The notes: generated by a model from the letters alone, not told the origin. A stretch of DNA of 64,000 nucleotides from Oreohelix idahoensis (GCA_024509875.1 JAMPIV010008044.1:1-64000), one strand, 5' to 3'; positions 45,920 through 57,840 are shown, numbered from the stretch's first letter. Numbers and translations are program-made.

Positions 45920-46360
45920 GTGCATATACAAATATATTTTTTTTTAATACATAAATGTTATATATTTTAACTTCCTAGTGAAAAACAGACATATACAATA
46001 AAAAATAAGTCGGTTTGGGATATTTTCTTAACTTATCGAAAACAACCATATACACATTTAAAAAAAATGACATGTAAGAATGGGAAGGATTTAACACCCT
46101 AACGAAAACACACACGAATACAAGCAAAGAACTAAAACTTTTATAATTTTTAAATAGAGAAATGACGTGTAGAAGTAAAAACTTTGCGTAGGGTTTTCTT
46201 TAACTTCCTACTGAAAAACAACACGAATACAGAAACAAACACACAGCCATATAAAAAATATATATATTTTTTGGTTTAGAGAAATGACAGAGATATTTAT
46301 TTATATTTAACACCCTAACACAAAACACGAATACAGAAACATAAATATATAAAAAAAAGC
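45920..46360 (+). repeat. Degenerate tandem array, about 110-bp period
   Basis: At about 45969, 46090, 46199 and 46306 the word tttaac..cctan.gaaaa is followed by cacgaatacaraaac, and it is preceded by gaaatgac.tgta. A weaker copy is at 46029. At least four imperfect units are visible, in non-coding DNA of the Polinton-like element. Confidence 0.6.
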
Positions 46361-46985
46361 AACATACGTTTCGTGGTAAGATTTCAACGGCTGGTTTTTC
46401 AGAAGGTTGGTCTCGAGGTCTGGTCTCAGACGTCTGTGTTCTTCGAGGGCTGTTGCTTGAATGACGATAGTTGAGGGATTTCTGATTATATTCAGACAAA
46501 GCCTTGTCTCTCACAGAGGCACTGCGCATGCGCGCACGCGCACAAGCTGTCACGTGCGCAATCGATAATTTCGCAGTGGTTTGCCACAACGGTCGGAAAG
46601 CGGAATCGATAATGCAATTTAGCATCGCAAAAAGACGAAGTTTCTTTAATTGGGTTCAGGTGTTCGTGAGGCCAGAGTTAATGGCGTTTTACGATCGAAC
46701 TGTTGGACATTTCAACAAAGATTATCAAACTAGAACTATGCTTTTTAGTTAAGATATAACTAAGTGTCTCCAGTGTGAATTTGTGTGTCCGTGACAGTGT
46801 TTGTCTGTTAGTGTGATAGTATATATAAGCAGAACTTAACATTGTAACGCTTTGTAAAAAAATGATATTGTATATTAAACGTTATCTTTAAAAACCAAAT
46901 ATTATACTACACACATTTCTTGTTTTTATATATATGGTCTGTTGACTAAAAAAAATAATGCGGCAAACATTCGAGTATTAGTGAT
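46361..46985. other. Polinton interior, CpG-rich patch and left flank of the LTR element
   Basis: A GC- and CpG-rich patch at 46523-46560 (gcgcatgcgcgcacgcgc) and a stretch near 46735-46830 that resembles 57128-57215. Just before the LTR lies tatatatggtctgttgacta (46928-46947), whose near-copy stands after the right LTR. No gene. Confidence 0.4.
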
Positions 46986-48233
46986 TGTTAGAGTCATTGT
47001 ATGGCCGCCATTTCTGTTAGGTTTGTTTTGAGGGTGGTGAGACTGTCACTTCTGACCATAACGCGAATTGATTCATTTTTGAAAACAAAGTAGTAATCAA
47101 TCAAATAACACTGCCAACAATGGGCACATCAATGAATGTCCAGACGGTATACAGTTCATTCAATTTATTTGACATCATACGATTGACTAGACGAACATGT
47201 TTGAACTGATCACTCGATGGACTATTACAAACTGAACAGTTGATAAGTCAGTGATTGCTAGGACATATAGTTTATTGACATGGACATACGAAGAAACCAC
47301 AATACAGTTAACGTAGGTTTCATAGGTACAAAAATTACAGTTAGTCAATTCCATAAGATAATCTCTTTGGTAATGTCAGACTTGTTATACAATATTTATA
47401 ACATGGCATCCAAGTAAATAAATGAGGCAGTTATATTCGATAGGTCACCTTTCAATATCCTATGACCTTGGCAATGACGGAGATCCTTATTAGGTCTTCG
47501 ATATCATTTAATGTTCCAGTACTACGTATTTCCTTTTGGTACTGGCCTCTTACTTCAATCAATGATGAGTTACAATAATACATATTCCTGCCAACGACCT
47601 TTCGTGGCATTAACGCTTAGATATAGCAAATACTTGAGTCACCTCTTCTTTACGTAGTAAGTCTTCTTAACGGCCGAATAATGATACATATAATTAATAA
47701 TCCTGAGCCAATCCTGGATACTCCTAATGGCAGGAATCCGTCGGATTGAAAATATACCTTATAAGTTCAAGTAGGACTCCATTTTTGGAACCTTATTGAG
47801 GTTCCAACTAGACGACCATACAAGAGGAACAATACAAGAAAATCACCGGGTAAAAAAAAGTATAAATGACCAAGGTCCCCTCAAATACGACCATTGGTCA
47901 ACTAGACGCAAACTCTAAAGAGGAAACATTACAATAATGGGATAGTTATCATACCTTGCATTCTCTCCCGAAAAATCACCGGTATATAAATGACCACATT
48001 AGGTACCTCTGCTTCCTGAAAGCAACGGACGGTCATATAAAGAATAAATACTCCCGCAACACGGGTTCGAACGCCACAAATCAATGGACTGATTTGGGAA
48101 CCCAACTTCAACCACCCAGCTATGACGTAGACTCCTCTTTGGCAACACGTGCGGGCGGGGTAACCCATACTCCCATTAGTGCACAACCGTGCGCTAAGGA
48201 AATCAAACCTCCCCAAAATACTTAATCATGTAA
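46986..48233 (-). repeat. Left LTR (3' LTR in element orientation), approximate
   Basis: Shares with the right LTR ttgaactgat.act..atgg, gtcagtgattgct.ggacatatagtttattgacatgg, ggtacaaaaat and ..aggt.acctctgc.tcc. It is longer than the right LTR, so one has indels. The right boundary near 48233 is a guess. Confidence 0.6.
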
Positions 48234-49319
48234 TTTTTTGCGTAAAGTTTATTACAGAGGTAGGACCACATATTAATAAATATGAGACTACCCTCATCTG
48301 TAAAAGACTATAAAGGCCTACGAAAAGAAGGCTACAGTTTCCTTACCAATCCTCCCAAAAAAATTAATTATATTAATTTTTTATTCTTTAGCACTCGTCC
48401 ACTCGACCTGATTTGGAACAATATTTTTTATAAAATATAAACATTGTGGTATAATCATAAAAAAATGACATAGAATCATTAAAAAAACATAAATATGAAA
48501 ATTAAGTCAACTCAAATAAACAAAAAGTATGCATAAAAGCATAATCCACAATTGACCACCTTTGGTCAACAATGTGGTAAATGAAAAAAAAATCATGTAT
48601 TAAAATATTGAATTAAACCGAATAAACACTGCAAATGAAAAGAAAATGTAAAAACCAATGAATAAACAGAAAAGAGATGAATATGTCTTAAAATGACAAG
48701 TGCAAAAAAAAATGAAAAAATACAATTTAAACACACATGTATAGATCATCTACACACTTAACCGTGTATCTAAATTTCCTGTGTGGTACTAATTAAAGTA
48801 CTAATGTTAAATCACTGCTCTTAAAGAGTGATAAATATTAAATTTCGACAATCTAATTAAATATTTCATAGTGACCTAAACTTAATTCTTATTACTAATT
48901 ATTCTAAGTATCAAGGTTACTAATCCACCGAACTATTATTTAAAATATATTTTTTTAGAATTGTCCTAGTTTAGAATCGACAAGAAAATCCTTAGATTAG
49001 AAAGTTCCATGTCCTGTTAGGAAATAAGTTTAAAATTATACCAAGTTCCGTTCCATGAAAAACAACCAATTGTTCGCAATGTTATTTCGTTAACTAAAAA
49101 ATATAATCCCTTTCCAATGTTATTCTCTCTTCAATATCATAAGTAAGTGAATGTTATTTTCACAAATATAGTAATATACTTCAACGTTCCATGTTCTTTT
49201 ACTACATAATCATTGTAGATTTCAACTTGACTGAATGTTAATGATCCTTATCCACAAGTAAAAAGTTTCAATAGATGAACTGTCTGTGTAGAAGTACAGT
49301 TCTATGCAGTGCGTAGTTG
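48234..49319. other. 3' non-coding part of the LTR element
   Basis: Very AT-rich, no long open frame, and no envelope gene seen. Confidence 0.55.
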
Positions 49320-50081
49320 CTAACTTGATTCATTCGGACATCTCGACAAAATGTCAGCGAGAACATTCTGAGTACCAGGAATGGATCGTATTGTAAAACT
49401 ATAGGGCTGGAGTGCGATCGCATACCTAGTAGATTTGGCAGATTTCACATCTTTCGTGTTGAGAGCAGTAAGTGCTTTCTGGTCTGATTCCACAATAAAG
49501 TGCGAGCCAAGCAGATATCTCTGGAGTTTTGTTATTGACCAAACAAGTGAAAGAAGTTCCTTATCTAGGACTGAGTAATTTTGTTCAGTCGGAGTTAACT
49601 TCCGTAATACATAGAGAACTGGATGCAAGGTGCCATCATATTCTTGTAGTAATACGCTTCCAATGCCGTAATTAGATGCATCACTGCGTAAAACAAACGG
49701 TAAATTAGCATTAGGCAACCTTAAAACAGGAGCATCCGAAAAAAATTTCTTTATTATATCCAACGCGATTTGATGTTCGTTAGACCACCGAATCACGTTA
49801 GCTGCACCCTTTCTCAGCAAGGAAGAAAAAGGAGCAGTTATAGTAGACAAGTGAGGAATGAACTTAGAATAGAACTGTATTAGTCCCAAAAGTGATCTAA
49901 CTTGTTTTTTTGTCTTAGGTACTGAGATGTTTAGAATCTTAGAGACGTTACTGTCCTCAGTATACATCAAACCATGACCTATACTATGGCCTAGAAAGGA
50001 GATGTCATGAAAACCGACAAATGCCTTTGAAGGTTTTGCTGTTAAGTTATAATCCCGTAAAGTAGAAAGTAAAGCTTTCAA
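49320..50081 (-). CDS. LTR element pol: end of reverse transcriptase and RNase H
   Basis: This frame continues the one at 50082-51719 in phase after a single TGA (50082-50084). It begins with the connection region (FLGHSIGHG, VRSLLGLIQFYSKFIPHLS). RNase H landmarks follow: LRSDASNYGIGSVLLQ (Asp), YSVLDKELLSLVW (Glu), VESDQKALTAL (Asp) and RSIPGTQNVLADILSR (Asp). RNase H removes the RNA template during replication. All four acidic residues are present. The start given is the codon after the stop, not a real initiator. Confidence 0.9.
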   Translation of the reverse strand: MKALLSTLRDYNLTAKPSKAFVGFHDISFLGHSIGHGLMYTEDSNVSKILNISVPKTKKQVRSLLGLIQFYSKFIPHLSTITAPFSSLLRKGAANVIRWSNEHQIALDIIKKFFSDAPVLRLPNANLPFVLRSDASNYGIGSVLLQEYDGTLHPVLYVLRKLTPTEQNYSVLDKELLSLVWSITKLQRYLLGSHFIVESDQKALTALNTKDVKSAKSTRYAIALQPYSFTIRSIPGTQNVLADILSRCPNESS

Positions 50082-51719
50082 TCATTGAATATGTTCATCC
50101 CAAGAGTTACTGAAAAGACAGATGTCATCTATGTAAGTAATGACATCGGGACGATGAGATAGTATGCGGCGCATCATGCGTACGAAGGTAGCTGGCGCAT
50201 TTACTAATCCAAATGGCATAAAATTCCATTGGAATAGACCCCGTGGTGTCGAGAAAGCGGTGAATGGCTTTGCTTTTGGTGTGAGTGGCACTTGCCAGTA
50301 GCCCTTAGAGAGGTCAAATTTCGAAAAGAATGTAGCATGGGCTAATTTCACCAATAAGTCATCTAAGAGAGGTAAAGGTTCCGCATCGAATTTTGTAACT
50401 TTGTTTAATTTCCTGTAATCAACGCAAAGACGAATATTGTTGTCTTTCTTCCTAATGATCACCATAGATGAAGAGTATGGTGATGAAGATGGTTCAATTA
50501 TATTTAATTGAAGCATCTCATCCAATTCTTTATCAACCTTATCACGAATGTGTAAGGGAATAGGATATGGGCGAACTCGAATAGGCGTATCGTCAGTCAG
50601 AATAATGTCATGTTGGATGACTGACGTATGACCTGGGATGTCAGTGAGGACATCCTCATACGAGTGTAGAATATTAGAGACTTGCTGACGTTGATCAGCC
50701 GAAAGAGTAGATGAGATAGTAACATCATTCCAGTTCTCAGTGGAATGAAGTGGTACAACTGGTATTGGCAGTTGTACATCATCGAAAGAAGATTCTTCTT
50801 CTTGGATGACTGACAAACTAGAATAGTGTTGAATAGGAGGTGTAGGATCGTCAGTTGCCTGGAACACTGACTGTAGATAATCAGGACGTGAGTAATACTC
50901 CTTCAACATGTTAATGTGGAAGGTTTTATGTTTGCCATTAACATCAACGATGTAGTCGACATCGGATATTCTTGAGATGATCCTGAAAGGACCTCTCCAG
51001 GTAATTAAAAGACGATTGTTATGCGCAGGGAGTAATACAAAAGCTTCATCACCAGGTATGAGCTGATCCCAGTCTTGGGGATGGTCTTGAGTCATCTTAC
51101 CCAACAACTGCTTGAGTGTCCTATTGAGACGCTCAATTAACCCATTTGACATCGGATGATAAATAGAACTAAGAGATCTGTCTATACCTAATGTCTTCAT
51201 AACTTGAGACATGGATTCAGAAATGAACTGAACCCCATGATCCGACAAGATTTTCCGTGGAAAACCAATGCGTGAGAAGATTAACATCAATGCCTCTGCT
51301 ACACTGGCAGATGAAGTGTTCTTGAGAGGGATGGCCTCAGGCCAACGAGTGCACATATCAATGCACGTAAGAATATGCGTATGCCCTCTAGCAGATGGAA
51401 GCATTGGACCAATAATGTCAATGGCCATTTTATCAAATGGTCTAATCGGGATGTCCGCAGCTTGAATAGGAGCCGCATGAAATGGACCCCGTACCTTAAC
51501 TTCTTGACATATCAAACAGGACCGACAATAGAGAGTAACATCTCTATGGACGCCTGGCCAGTAGAATGCCGAAAGCACTCTGGATTTGGTACGCGAAAAA
51601 CCCATATGGCCCGCACATTGCGAGTCATGCGCATGTCGTAATATACGAGATCTCATACAGGATGGGACAAGAATCTGAGAACATAAGGATAAATCCTTTT
51701 CCCGTATAACTCTAACCAA
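50082..51719 (-). CDS. LTR element pol: integrase followed by reverse transcriptase
   Basis: 545 residues. First the H2C2 zinc-binding domain (RILRHAHDSQCAGHMG ... CRSCLICQ, residues about 26-73), then the integrase core with MAIDIIGP (first Asp), ILSDHGVQFISE (second Asp) and SNGLIERLNRTLK (Glu), and then a GPF-type segment (WRGPFRIISRI). After a linker come the reverse transcriptase blocks CVDYRKLNKVT, SKFDLSKGYWQVPL and MPFGLVNAPATF, and the catalytic YIDD at 529-532. So one frame holds integrase upstream of reverse transcriptase. The frame is also open upstream to an in-frame TAG at 51789-51791 that separates it from the stretch at 51789-52034. It is unusually well preserved for a copy with stops elsewhere. 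Confidence 0.92.
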   Translation of the reverse strand: MVRVIREKDLSLCSQILVPSCMRSRILRHAHDSQCAGHMGFSRTKSRVLSAFYWPGVHRDVTLYCRSCLICQEVKVRGPFHAAPIQAADIPIRPFDKMAIDIIGPMLPSARGHTHILTCIDMCTRWPEAIPLKNTSSASVAEALMLIFSRIGFPRKILSDHGVQFISESMSQVMKTLGIDRSLSSIYHPMSNGLIERLNRTLKQLLGKMTQDHPQDWDQLIPGDEAFVLLPAHNNRLLITWRGPFRIISRISDVDYIVDVNGKHKTFHINMLKEYYSRPDYLQSVFQATDDPTPPIQHYSSLSVIQEEESSFDDVQLPIPVVPLHSTENWNDVTISSTLSADQRQQVSNILHSYEDVLTDIPGHTSVIQHDIILTDDTPIRVRPYPIPLHIRDKVDKELDEMLQLNIIEPSSSPYSSSMVIIRKKDNNIRLCVDYRKLNKVTKFDAEPLPLLDDLLVKLAHATFFSKFDLSKGYWQVPLTPKAKPFTAFSTPRGLFQWNFMPFGLVNAPATFVRMMRRILSHRPDVITYIDDICLFSNSWDEHIQ

Positions 51720-51788
51720 AATCCCATTTTTAAGTATAAAGTCATGACTAGATTTTGCAAGTTTGTTGCTTGTATTCTTATTGTTAAC

Positions 51789-52337
51789 CTACTGAAAGAA
51801 TTCTTTTAATGAATTATCATTCTTTTGCAATGTTGCAAACAACTCCCGTGAAATAGGAGCATCATCATCACAAGTGGTATGAACTGTAGGTTCAATAGGT
51901 GTATCATGCGACATATTAGTAGCTTGCGCTCTAGTCACTACTGCATTTGCAGTTTGAATATGTCGCTCTTCCCATTCAGCTAATTTGCTGTGGTGTACAC
52001 TCTTTAATACCATGTATGCGACCAAGGATAACAATCACAAATTGGGTTAGGGAAGAAGACATGCTTGGATCTTTCCTGAAAAGAAAGGTGTATGAAGATC
52101 AATAATAGCAGTGGCAAATGTTTCAATTGTGCCACCAAACCTCACACACTTGACAACCCGGCCCGTGGCACAACTTGGGTTGATCAGCGAAGTCCGTACA
52201 CCGATTGTGGTACAACCTGAGTCAAATAGAAGAGAGCATGAAATATTATTGACAAATCCCTTGTTAAACTTAAGAGAGCCCTGTCCCTGATGTACTGACG
52301 CAGCAGTGGCCGTACAGACAGCAGGTAGGCTAGGCAA
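51789..52337 (-). pseudogene. LTR element aspartic protease region
   Basis: The frame at 52047-52337 contains CSLLFDSGCTTIGVRTSLI, a retropepsin active site with D-S-G, followed by a flap-like segment. The frame changes near 52040 and continues at 51789-52034 (a hydrophilic linker) before the in-frame TAG preceding integrase. The protease would cut Gag and Pol into mature proteins. The second half of the domain is hard to recognise, so truncation is likely. Confidence 0.7.
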
Positions 52338-52869
52338 GGTATGTCCGCAACGCAGCGTCGTGATCGCCTTAGGCTGGAAAAGAGTCGAGCATTCTGTGAC
52401 AATCTTTCACCTGAGAACAATCTAGAGAACAAGGACATAGCATTGTGAGTTGTTCAGCTACTTTACCCTGGTTCAATGTTACGCCTGTGTATCATTAAAA
52501 GTCAACATTAGAAATGGTCTACCCATAATTACTCGACGATCTATCTCGTCGGCAGCGATCGATTGTGAATTTTTTTTTGTCATTTTAAAATTTGCCATAA
52601 TTGTCGTTTCTGCTAGAGTTAAAATTTAGATTAGTCCGATAATTTGTAGAATGATCGTTATGATGTTGGATAAATGGTTTTATTTACAAAAAATTGTCTA
52701 TTTTTTTTTTTTGCGGACCCTGAGATCTTGATCTCCAGTTTTGTTTATTATAATGTCCTTGACTATTTTTAAAATAATTGTTACCAAAAATCTCGCGAAT
52801 CTGTGAGTTTGGTTTCAAAGAAACATTAAATGGAGCAGATTGTGAAAATTGCTCCCTTTGTAAAAGTTA

Positions 52870-54221
52870 TCATTGTTGAAATTATGTCATTATTTCCCTT
52901 ATTGGCACTATACTGTCAGCACTAAAAAGAACGATTGCGTGATGAAAATTGTTTTGTGTTGTGCTGCAAAAGCAACAGGCAATTCATTCTTTATCTGCGC
53001 ATTAACTCGTTTTTGTTATCCATGGTTGGGTGAGCAGTGCAAAAATTTTAGATGCATGTTCTTCTAAATTTTTCATAGATAAAGGTTTCCGTTCGTGTAA
53101 AAATGCGAGAAATGTAGGGTTTTACCGACGAAAGTACCTTTATCGCGCATCAGTAAATCAAAGAGACCTTCATATGACTTTTCAATTTTTGGATAATTCG
53201 ATCCATCATTTCTAATGTTAGTCGTATCTGTGACAGAAAATCACTAAAATTTCTGCCAGATTGAGGTAGTAATGTGTGTGAAATCTCAAAACGATATTCG
53301 TTTTCTGTCATTTGAAATTTTTGCAGAAGTGCTGCTCTAAGAGCATTGTAGTCATTTTTTTCTCACCAATGCTGGTGGTATGATAAACTGCTAATGCATC
53401 TCCTGTAAGTAATCTGGATAAATATGTACAGTATAGAGCTTATCCACGTTTATAAGTCCCACAAGTGCCTCAAACCTATCCAGGGAAGAATATCACGTGT
53501 CATCAGACGGGGGATTAAATTTTGGTAATTTAAGGTGAATTTCCTTAAACTTCTCATGTCTGGATGAAGTTTGGCTTTCAAAAGTTCTCTGCGAATTAGC
53601 TTCCTGAGTTAACCTACGTCTCTCATATTCTGACTCTGCTAATTTCAGTTCATGCTGTCGTTTTCTTTCATTCTCTTCCATCTCAAGCTGAAGTCGTTTT
53701 GTGTTTTGTTCAGCTATTAATCTTCTTTCTTGCATTTCTTTTTGTTTAACTTCCATTTCTTTTTCAGCTATTAATCTTTTTTCTTCCATTTCTTTTTGTT
53801 TAACTTCCATTTCAATTCTAAGTCTTTCTTCAGACTCCTTTTGCTTCTGTTCTGCTTCTCGCAGAAATCGTTTCTCTTCTAATTCAGCGGCTAATCTCAT
53901 TTTTTTCTCATCTTCCTCAGCAGTTAATCTCATTTTTTTCTCATCTTCCTCAGCAGTTAATCTCATTTTTTTCTCATTCTCCTCAGCCTCAATCCGTTTC
54001 TGATCTGCCTCAAATTTCATCTTCTTCTCATGTTCCTCAGCCTCAATCCGTTTCTGATCTGCCTCAAATTTCAAATTTTCCAAACGTAAAGTTTCTAACC
54101 TTCTCTGATCAGCTTCTATTTCTTGAGCTTTCTTATATTCTGACAGTGCAAATGCTTTAGCTTCATCAGGAGCCATCTGAAGAGCTTTTGCTTGCTTAAT
54201 GAAATAATCTAGTGAATACAT
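52870..54221 (-). pseudogene. LTR element gag with long coiled coil
   Basis: The open part (53493-54221) begins MYSLDYFIKQAKAL and has a long, highly charged coiled coil made of imperfect repeats (ADQKRIEAEE, EEDEKKMRLTAE, EVKQKEMEEKR), ending KEIHLKLPKFNPPSDD. That end is a common Gag motif just before the capsid-like core. After a stop near 53493 the rest continues to about 52870 in shifting frames. I saw no zinc knuckle. Gag would form the particle in which the RNA is copied. A host coiled-coil protein was considered, but the position between LTRs and the Gag-like end argue against it. Confidence 0.7.
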
Positions 54222-55331
54222 TATGCTTTATAAGTAGTCACAGTACTCTTGATTTATAAAAATGATAATTAATCAATATAAATTGGTTAACCTTGTTATT
54301 ATAACAAGTGTTCTTCGTTCCTGTCCTTAGAACGGTATAATGTTATCATATAATTATTAAATATGTTATTAATCAATAAATTTATGTAATCAAATGTCAT
54401 GAAATGAACAACGAGAAAGACACTAGAAACATAACCGACAAGACATGATAAAATGGACGGGTGAACACAATCGTAGAAATCAAAAAAATAAAAATGTATA
54501 ACTAAAGTAGAATATCGTAAAAATATACGACGATAACTACGATCAGATAATTAACGGTACAATTGACAACACAGTGTAAAAAACATAAGTTTTGTAAAAA
54601 AAACTAAACGACAGGAAAGGTGAGATGACAATAATCACATACAAAATTCATCATAAAACTAAGGTACAAGTAAAAATAGCTACCAAAAACAACAAGTAAA
54701 CGTGACACTACAGCTAAAACAGACAGAGTGTCACAGACCACCAGACACACAGTGGACCTAGAATCCTTCTACGCTCACGACCGTAGGAACATTCCACCTG
54801 CGGGAAGTCTGCAAAATAATGTCCTACAGAACGTCTGACGAAGAGCCCGAATTAACTTCGAGATGGATCTCGTTCGTCCAGATTCTACCTCCCAACCCTT
54901 CCCGCGAAAGAATACACAAAACATAACAAATAACATAGAAAATATATTATCTATATGGACATTTAAGGCACAGCTAATTGTAATAAAGTGTAATAACGGA
55001 TACAAAGTTATACTTAGCTCGCGTGCAGGTAAAATCAAAGTGCCTCGTCCCCGTGTAATGTACGTTAGAGGATGCAATACTTCGCTCTGCGTATATCAAA
55101 CTAGCTCGCACGTAGTGCTGACGAAGAGGTGAGCAAGGCAGACGTCAGTCACTGTACAACCCGACAGTGAAGGTTGAATAGAGATGACCTTGAGAATCTT
55201 GTAAGGGTCAGTTGATTACAATGCATGTTGACAACAAGTTCCAACGTGACGATGAGGTCGCGGTGAAAGTACAGGTGCGTTGAAACGATGAATTTGCTTG
55301 AGTAAGAGCGGTTGAGATACTGAATGTCAAA
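54222..55331. other. 5' leader of the LTR element
   Basis: Non-coding sequence between the primer binding site and the gag start. The overlapping small frames at 54775-55132 have no domain. Confidence 0.55.
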
Positions 55332-55347
55332 CCACGCTGGCGCACCA
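55332..55347 (-). other. Primer binding site of the LTR element
   Basis: On the minus strand TGGTGCGCCAGCGTGG follows the LTR end (..CGTAACA) after about ten bases. A start with TGG complementary to the CCA end of a tRNA is the normal sign of a primer site. The tRNA species cannot be told from sight. Confidence 0.6.
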
Positions 55348-55357
55348 ATCACTGAGT

Positions 55358-56271
55358 TGTTACGCCGTTTATGGTTAATGGTGTTGGTCTTTCCTTCACA
55401 ACGCGAATGGCAAACTGAACGAAAATGTCAACAACAAACTGTTCTCCTCGATAAAACGGACTACAACAGGTAGTGTGTTTGAACTGATTCACTTCGATGG
55501 TAAACTGGGGCAGTACATAAGCTCAGTGATTGCTGGACATATAGTTTATTGACATGGGCACATACGAAGAAACGATTACGATCATAGTTATAGGTTATAG
55601 GTACAAAAATGTCATACTTTGAAGTTGCTGATCATTCTTAGTTATTCTTCAAGTGATTAAGTCTGATCCACACCCACAACAATCTATTCAGCTATTGAGT
55701 TCGGAATCGGCTAACCTCTCTTTACATCTATGCCACGACTTTGGCATTGAAGCATGTACGACATATAAAACATGTGCATAAGGTAAACAATATAACTTCT
55801 TCTACTCGTAGGAATTCTCCGTCTACGATCCAAATCTTAAAGGCAAGCGCCTCTGTAGATCCATTCTAGGAACATCTTAATTCTCCCGCTAGACTTAGTA
55901 TTAGAGCGGCCTTTTTTCATACAGCATTAAAATAAGAAGTGGGACGATAACTCACGTGACATTCCTGATATTGGTTTCGACCTGAAGACCAATACAGATC
56001 ACTAGAATAAATGGCTTCCTTAAAAATGCCATTGAATACGAAATATAAAAAATTACTATCATGGACACAAGCCAGTGCCATGTTTCCACTTCAAAACATG
56101 ACGTCCAAACTACTCACCTAGGTTACCTCTGCGTCCCAAAACAACACTCAATGCTTTGTGCACGTCAGTGAGTGAATCAATCGAACGCTCAAACAATATA
56201 ACTACATAAAACTGGTGCGTACATTTGGCAGGACCGAAGACTACCCCCTTAGGTAATAAATGTACGTAACA
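55358..56271 (-). repeat. Right LTR (5' LTR in element orientation)
   Basis: 914 bp, starting TGTTACG and ending CGTAACA on the plus strand, so it has 7-bp inverted ends. Similar to 46986-48233. A (TA)n tract begins immediately after its end. Confidence 0.75.
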
Positions 56272-56291
56272 TATATATATATATATATTAT

Positions 56292-56380
<89 letters not shown>
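56271..56380. repeat. (TA)n microsatellite
   Basis: About 110 bp of TA repeats directly beside the LTR end, followed by ggcatgttgactaaaaac. Confidence 0.97.
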
Positions 56381-56386
<6 letters not shown>

Positions 56387-57840
56387 TTGACTAAAAACAA
56401 ATGAATAGTAAAAAAGTCACGTGATTGTGACTGAGTGATATTTGATGTGAATGGTAAAAAAAAGTCACGTGATTGTGTGACTGAGTGAGTAACGAAGAGA
56501 GTGGTTCTCTGATGTTGAAAGCCACCAGACTTTTATATAAGAAAGTGTGAATGCGGCGAGTAACGAAGAAAGTGGTTCTCGTGATGTTACAACCAGACTT
56601 GCGTGTTTTACACCTGGTGTGAATGCGGCGATTAACACTTTTTAGAAAGTGGTTCTCACGTTGTTGATTTTTAACACGTCGCAGGGAGTCTCACGTTGTT
56701 GATTTTTAACACGTCGCAGGGAGTCTCACGTTGAAAATAATAAAATAACTGCGTGTAAGTGTAATTTAATAAAACAGACAATGTTATTCTCTCTGTTTGT
56801 CACAAAACGGAGCGGACCGCGCTCGCGCCCGCGCAAACATATCCATAATGTCACACACGCACTGCGCGGACAAGCTTTCACAGACGTTGCCCCAAGCTTT
56901 CACGGTTGTGAGTCACGAAACATCGATTTTATTATTGCGTTCACCTTTTGCCCTCACCTGTTTGCACCTTGTCACAAAAAAAAGAAGGAAAAACGATGTT
57001 TAAAATAATTGAGATAGTTATTTTGTTGGAGTCTTAGGTGGAAACAGAAAAATTTGTTACGCATACACTATGTTGGGCTATCGAACTGTGACAGAGGGCC
57101 ATACACAAAACTAACTTTCAAACCGAACTATGCTTTAGTTAAACTATAATTACGTGTCTCCAAAGACTAGATATTTTATTTGTCCGTTCGTCAGTATGAC
57201 ACTGGTGTATATAAAAAATATATATATATATATATATATTAAGAATTTAAGTGGGTGCCGCTTTATTGTAAGCTTTAAAAAATATGGCCAGTAATATTGT
57301 ATATGAGATGGGTGATATTTTAGCTAGATATATAAAGATAGAAACAGACCAAAAACAAAGCCTTAGAAAGCGTAGGATTAGCTTGCGTCTGGGTAGCGAG
57401 TAAATATGTGGAAACTCGCCATCTAGCAATGACACAATTATGAACTTAACAAGCTGGAAACAAACTTTGTCCCGTATCAGTAATGTTTTATTATTTTTTA
57501 TTGTTATTTCTGTAATTCCATAGGCAAAAATTATGCCTTTGTAAAATGGAAAAATATAAAACAGCAAAAGTGTGATTGAAAATTATGCTAAGAAAATTGC
57601 GAGATATGAAAATTATAGTGCAGAAGTATGAAAACTGTGATACAAAAAAATTAAGAAATGGAGATATAAAAACATTATGAAATGGAAAATAGACTAAAAA
57701 TCCAGGTAGAAAAATTATGAAATGAACACACGCGTTAGGAAATGTAACGTTCTAAAGTACAAAAACTGTTTTAAAATATCACAGAGAAAACTCTGAAAAT
57801 ACATTTTATGTTCCAGAAGATATAGTCTTTGGTTAATCTG
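56381..57840. other. Polinton interior, right side, no clear gene
   Basis: Holds small tandem repeats: aagtcacgtgattgtg twice (about 56415 and 56463), gtaacgaaga.agtggttctc twice (56489 and 56560), and tctcacgttgttgatttttaac twice (about 56655-56715). There is a CpG-rich patch near 56810-56840. A plus-strand frame starting at 57284 gives about 38 codons of basic sequence and stops; it may be a gene remnant. Confidence 0.45.

Larger units (their letters stand above)
46986..56271 (-). mobile_element. Gmr1-like LTR retrotransposon (integrase before reverse transcriptase)
   Basis: A minus-strand element of about 9.3 kb. The right LTR (5' in element orientation) is 55358-56271, TGTTACG...CGTAACA. 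The left LTR starts near 46986 (TGTTAG) and is diverged. Internal order from right to left: primer binding site 55332-55347, coiled-coil gag (about 52870-54221), aspartic protease (52047-52337), integrase then reverse transcriptase (50082-51719), RNase H (49320-50081). In almost all Ty3/gypsy elements integrase is last; placing it before reverse transcriptase is known for the Gmr1-like group. Inserted into the Polinton-like element. In-frame stops and diverged LTRs show it is old. No target duplication was recognised. Confidence 0.85.

Noticed and set aside
53493..54221. Host coiled-coil protein gene
   Set aside because: It lies between the LTRs in the right place and orientation for gag and ends with a Gag-like KLPKFNPP motif.
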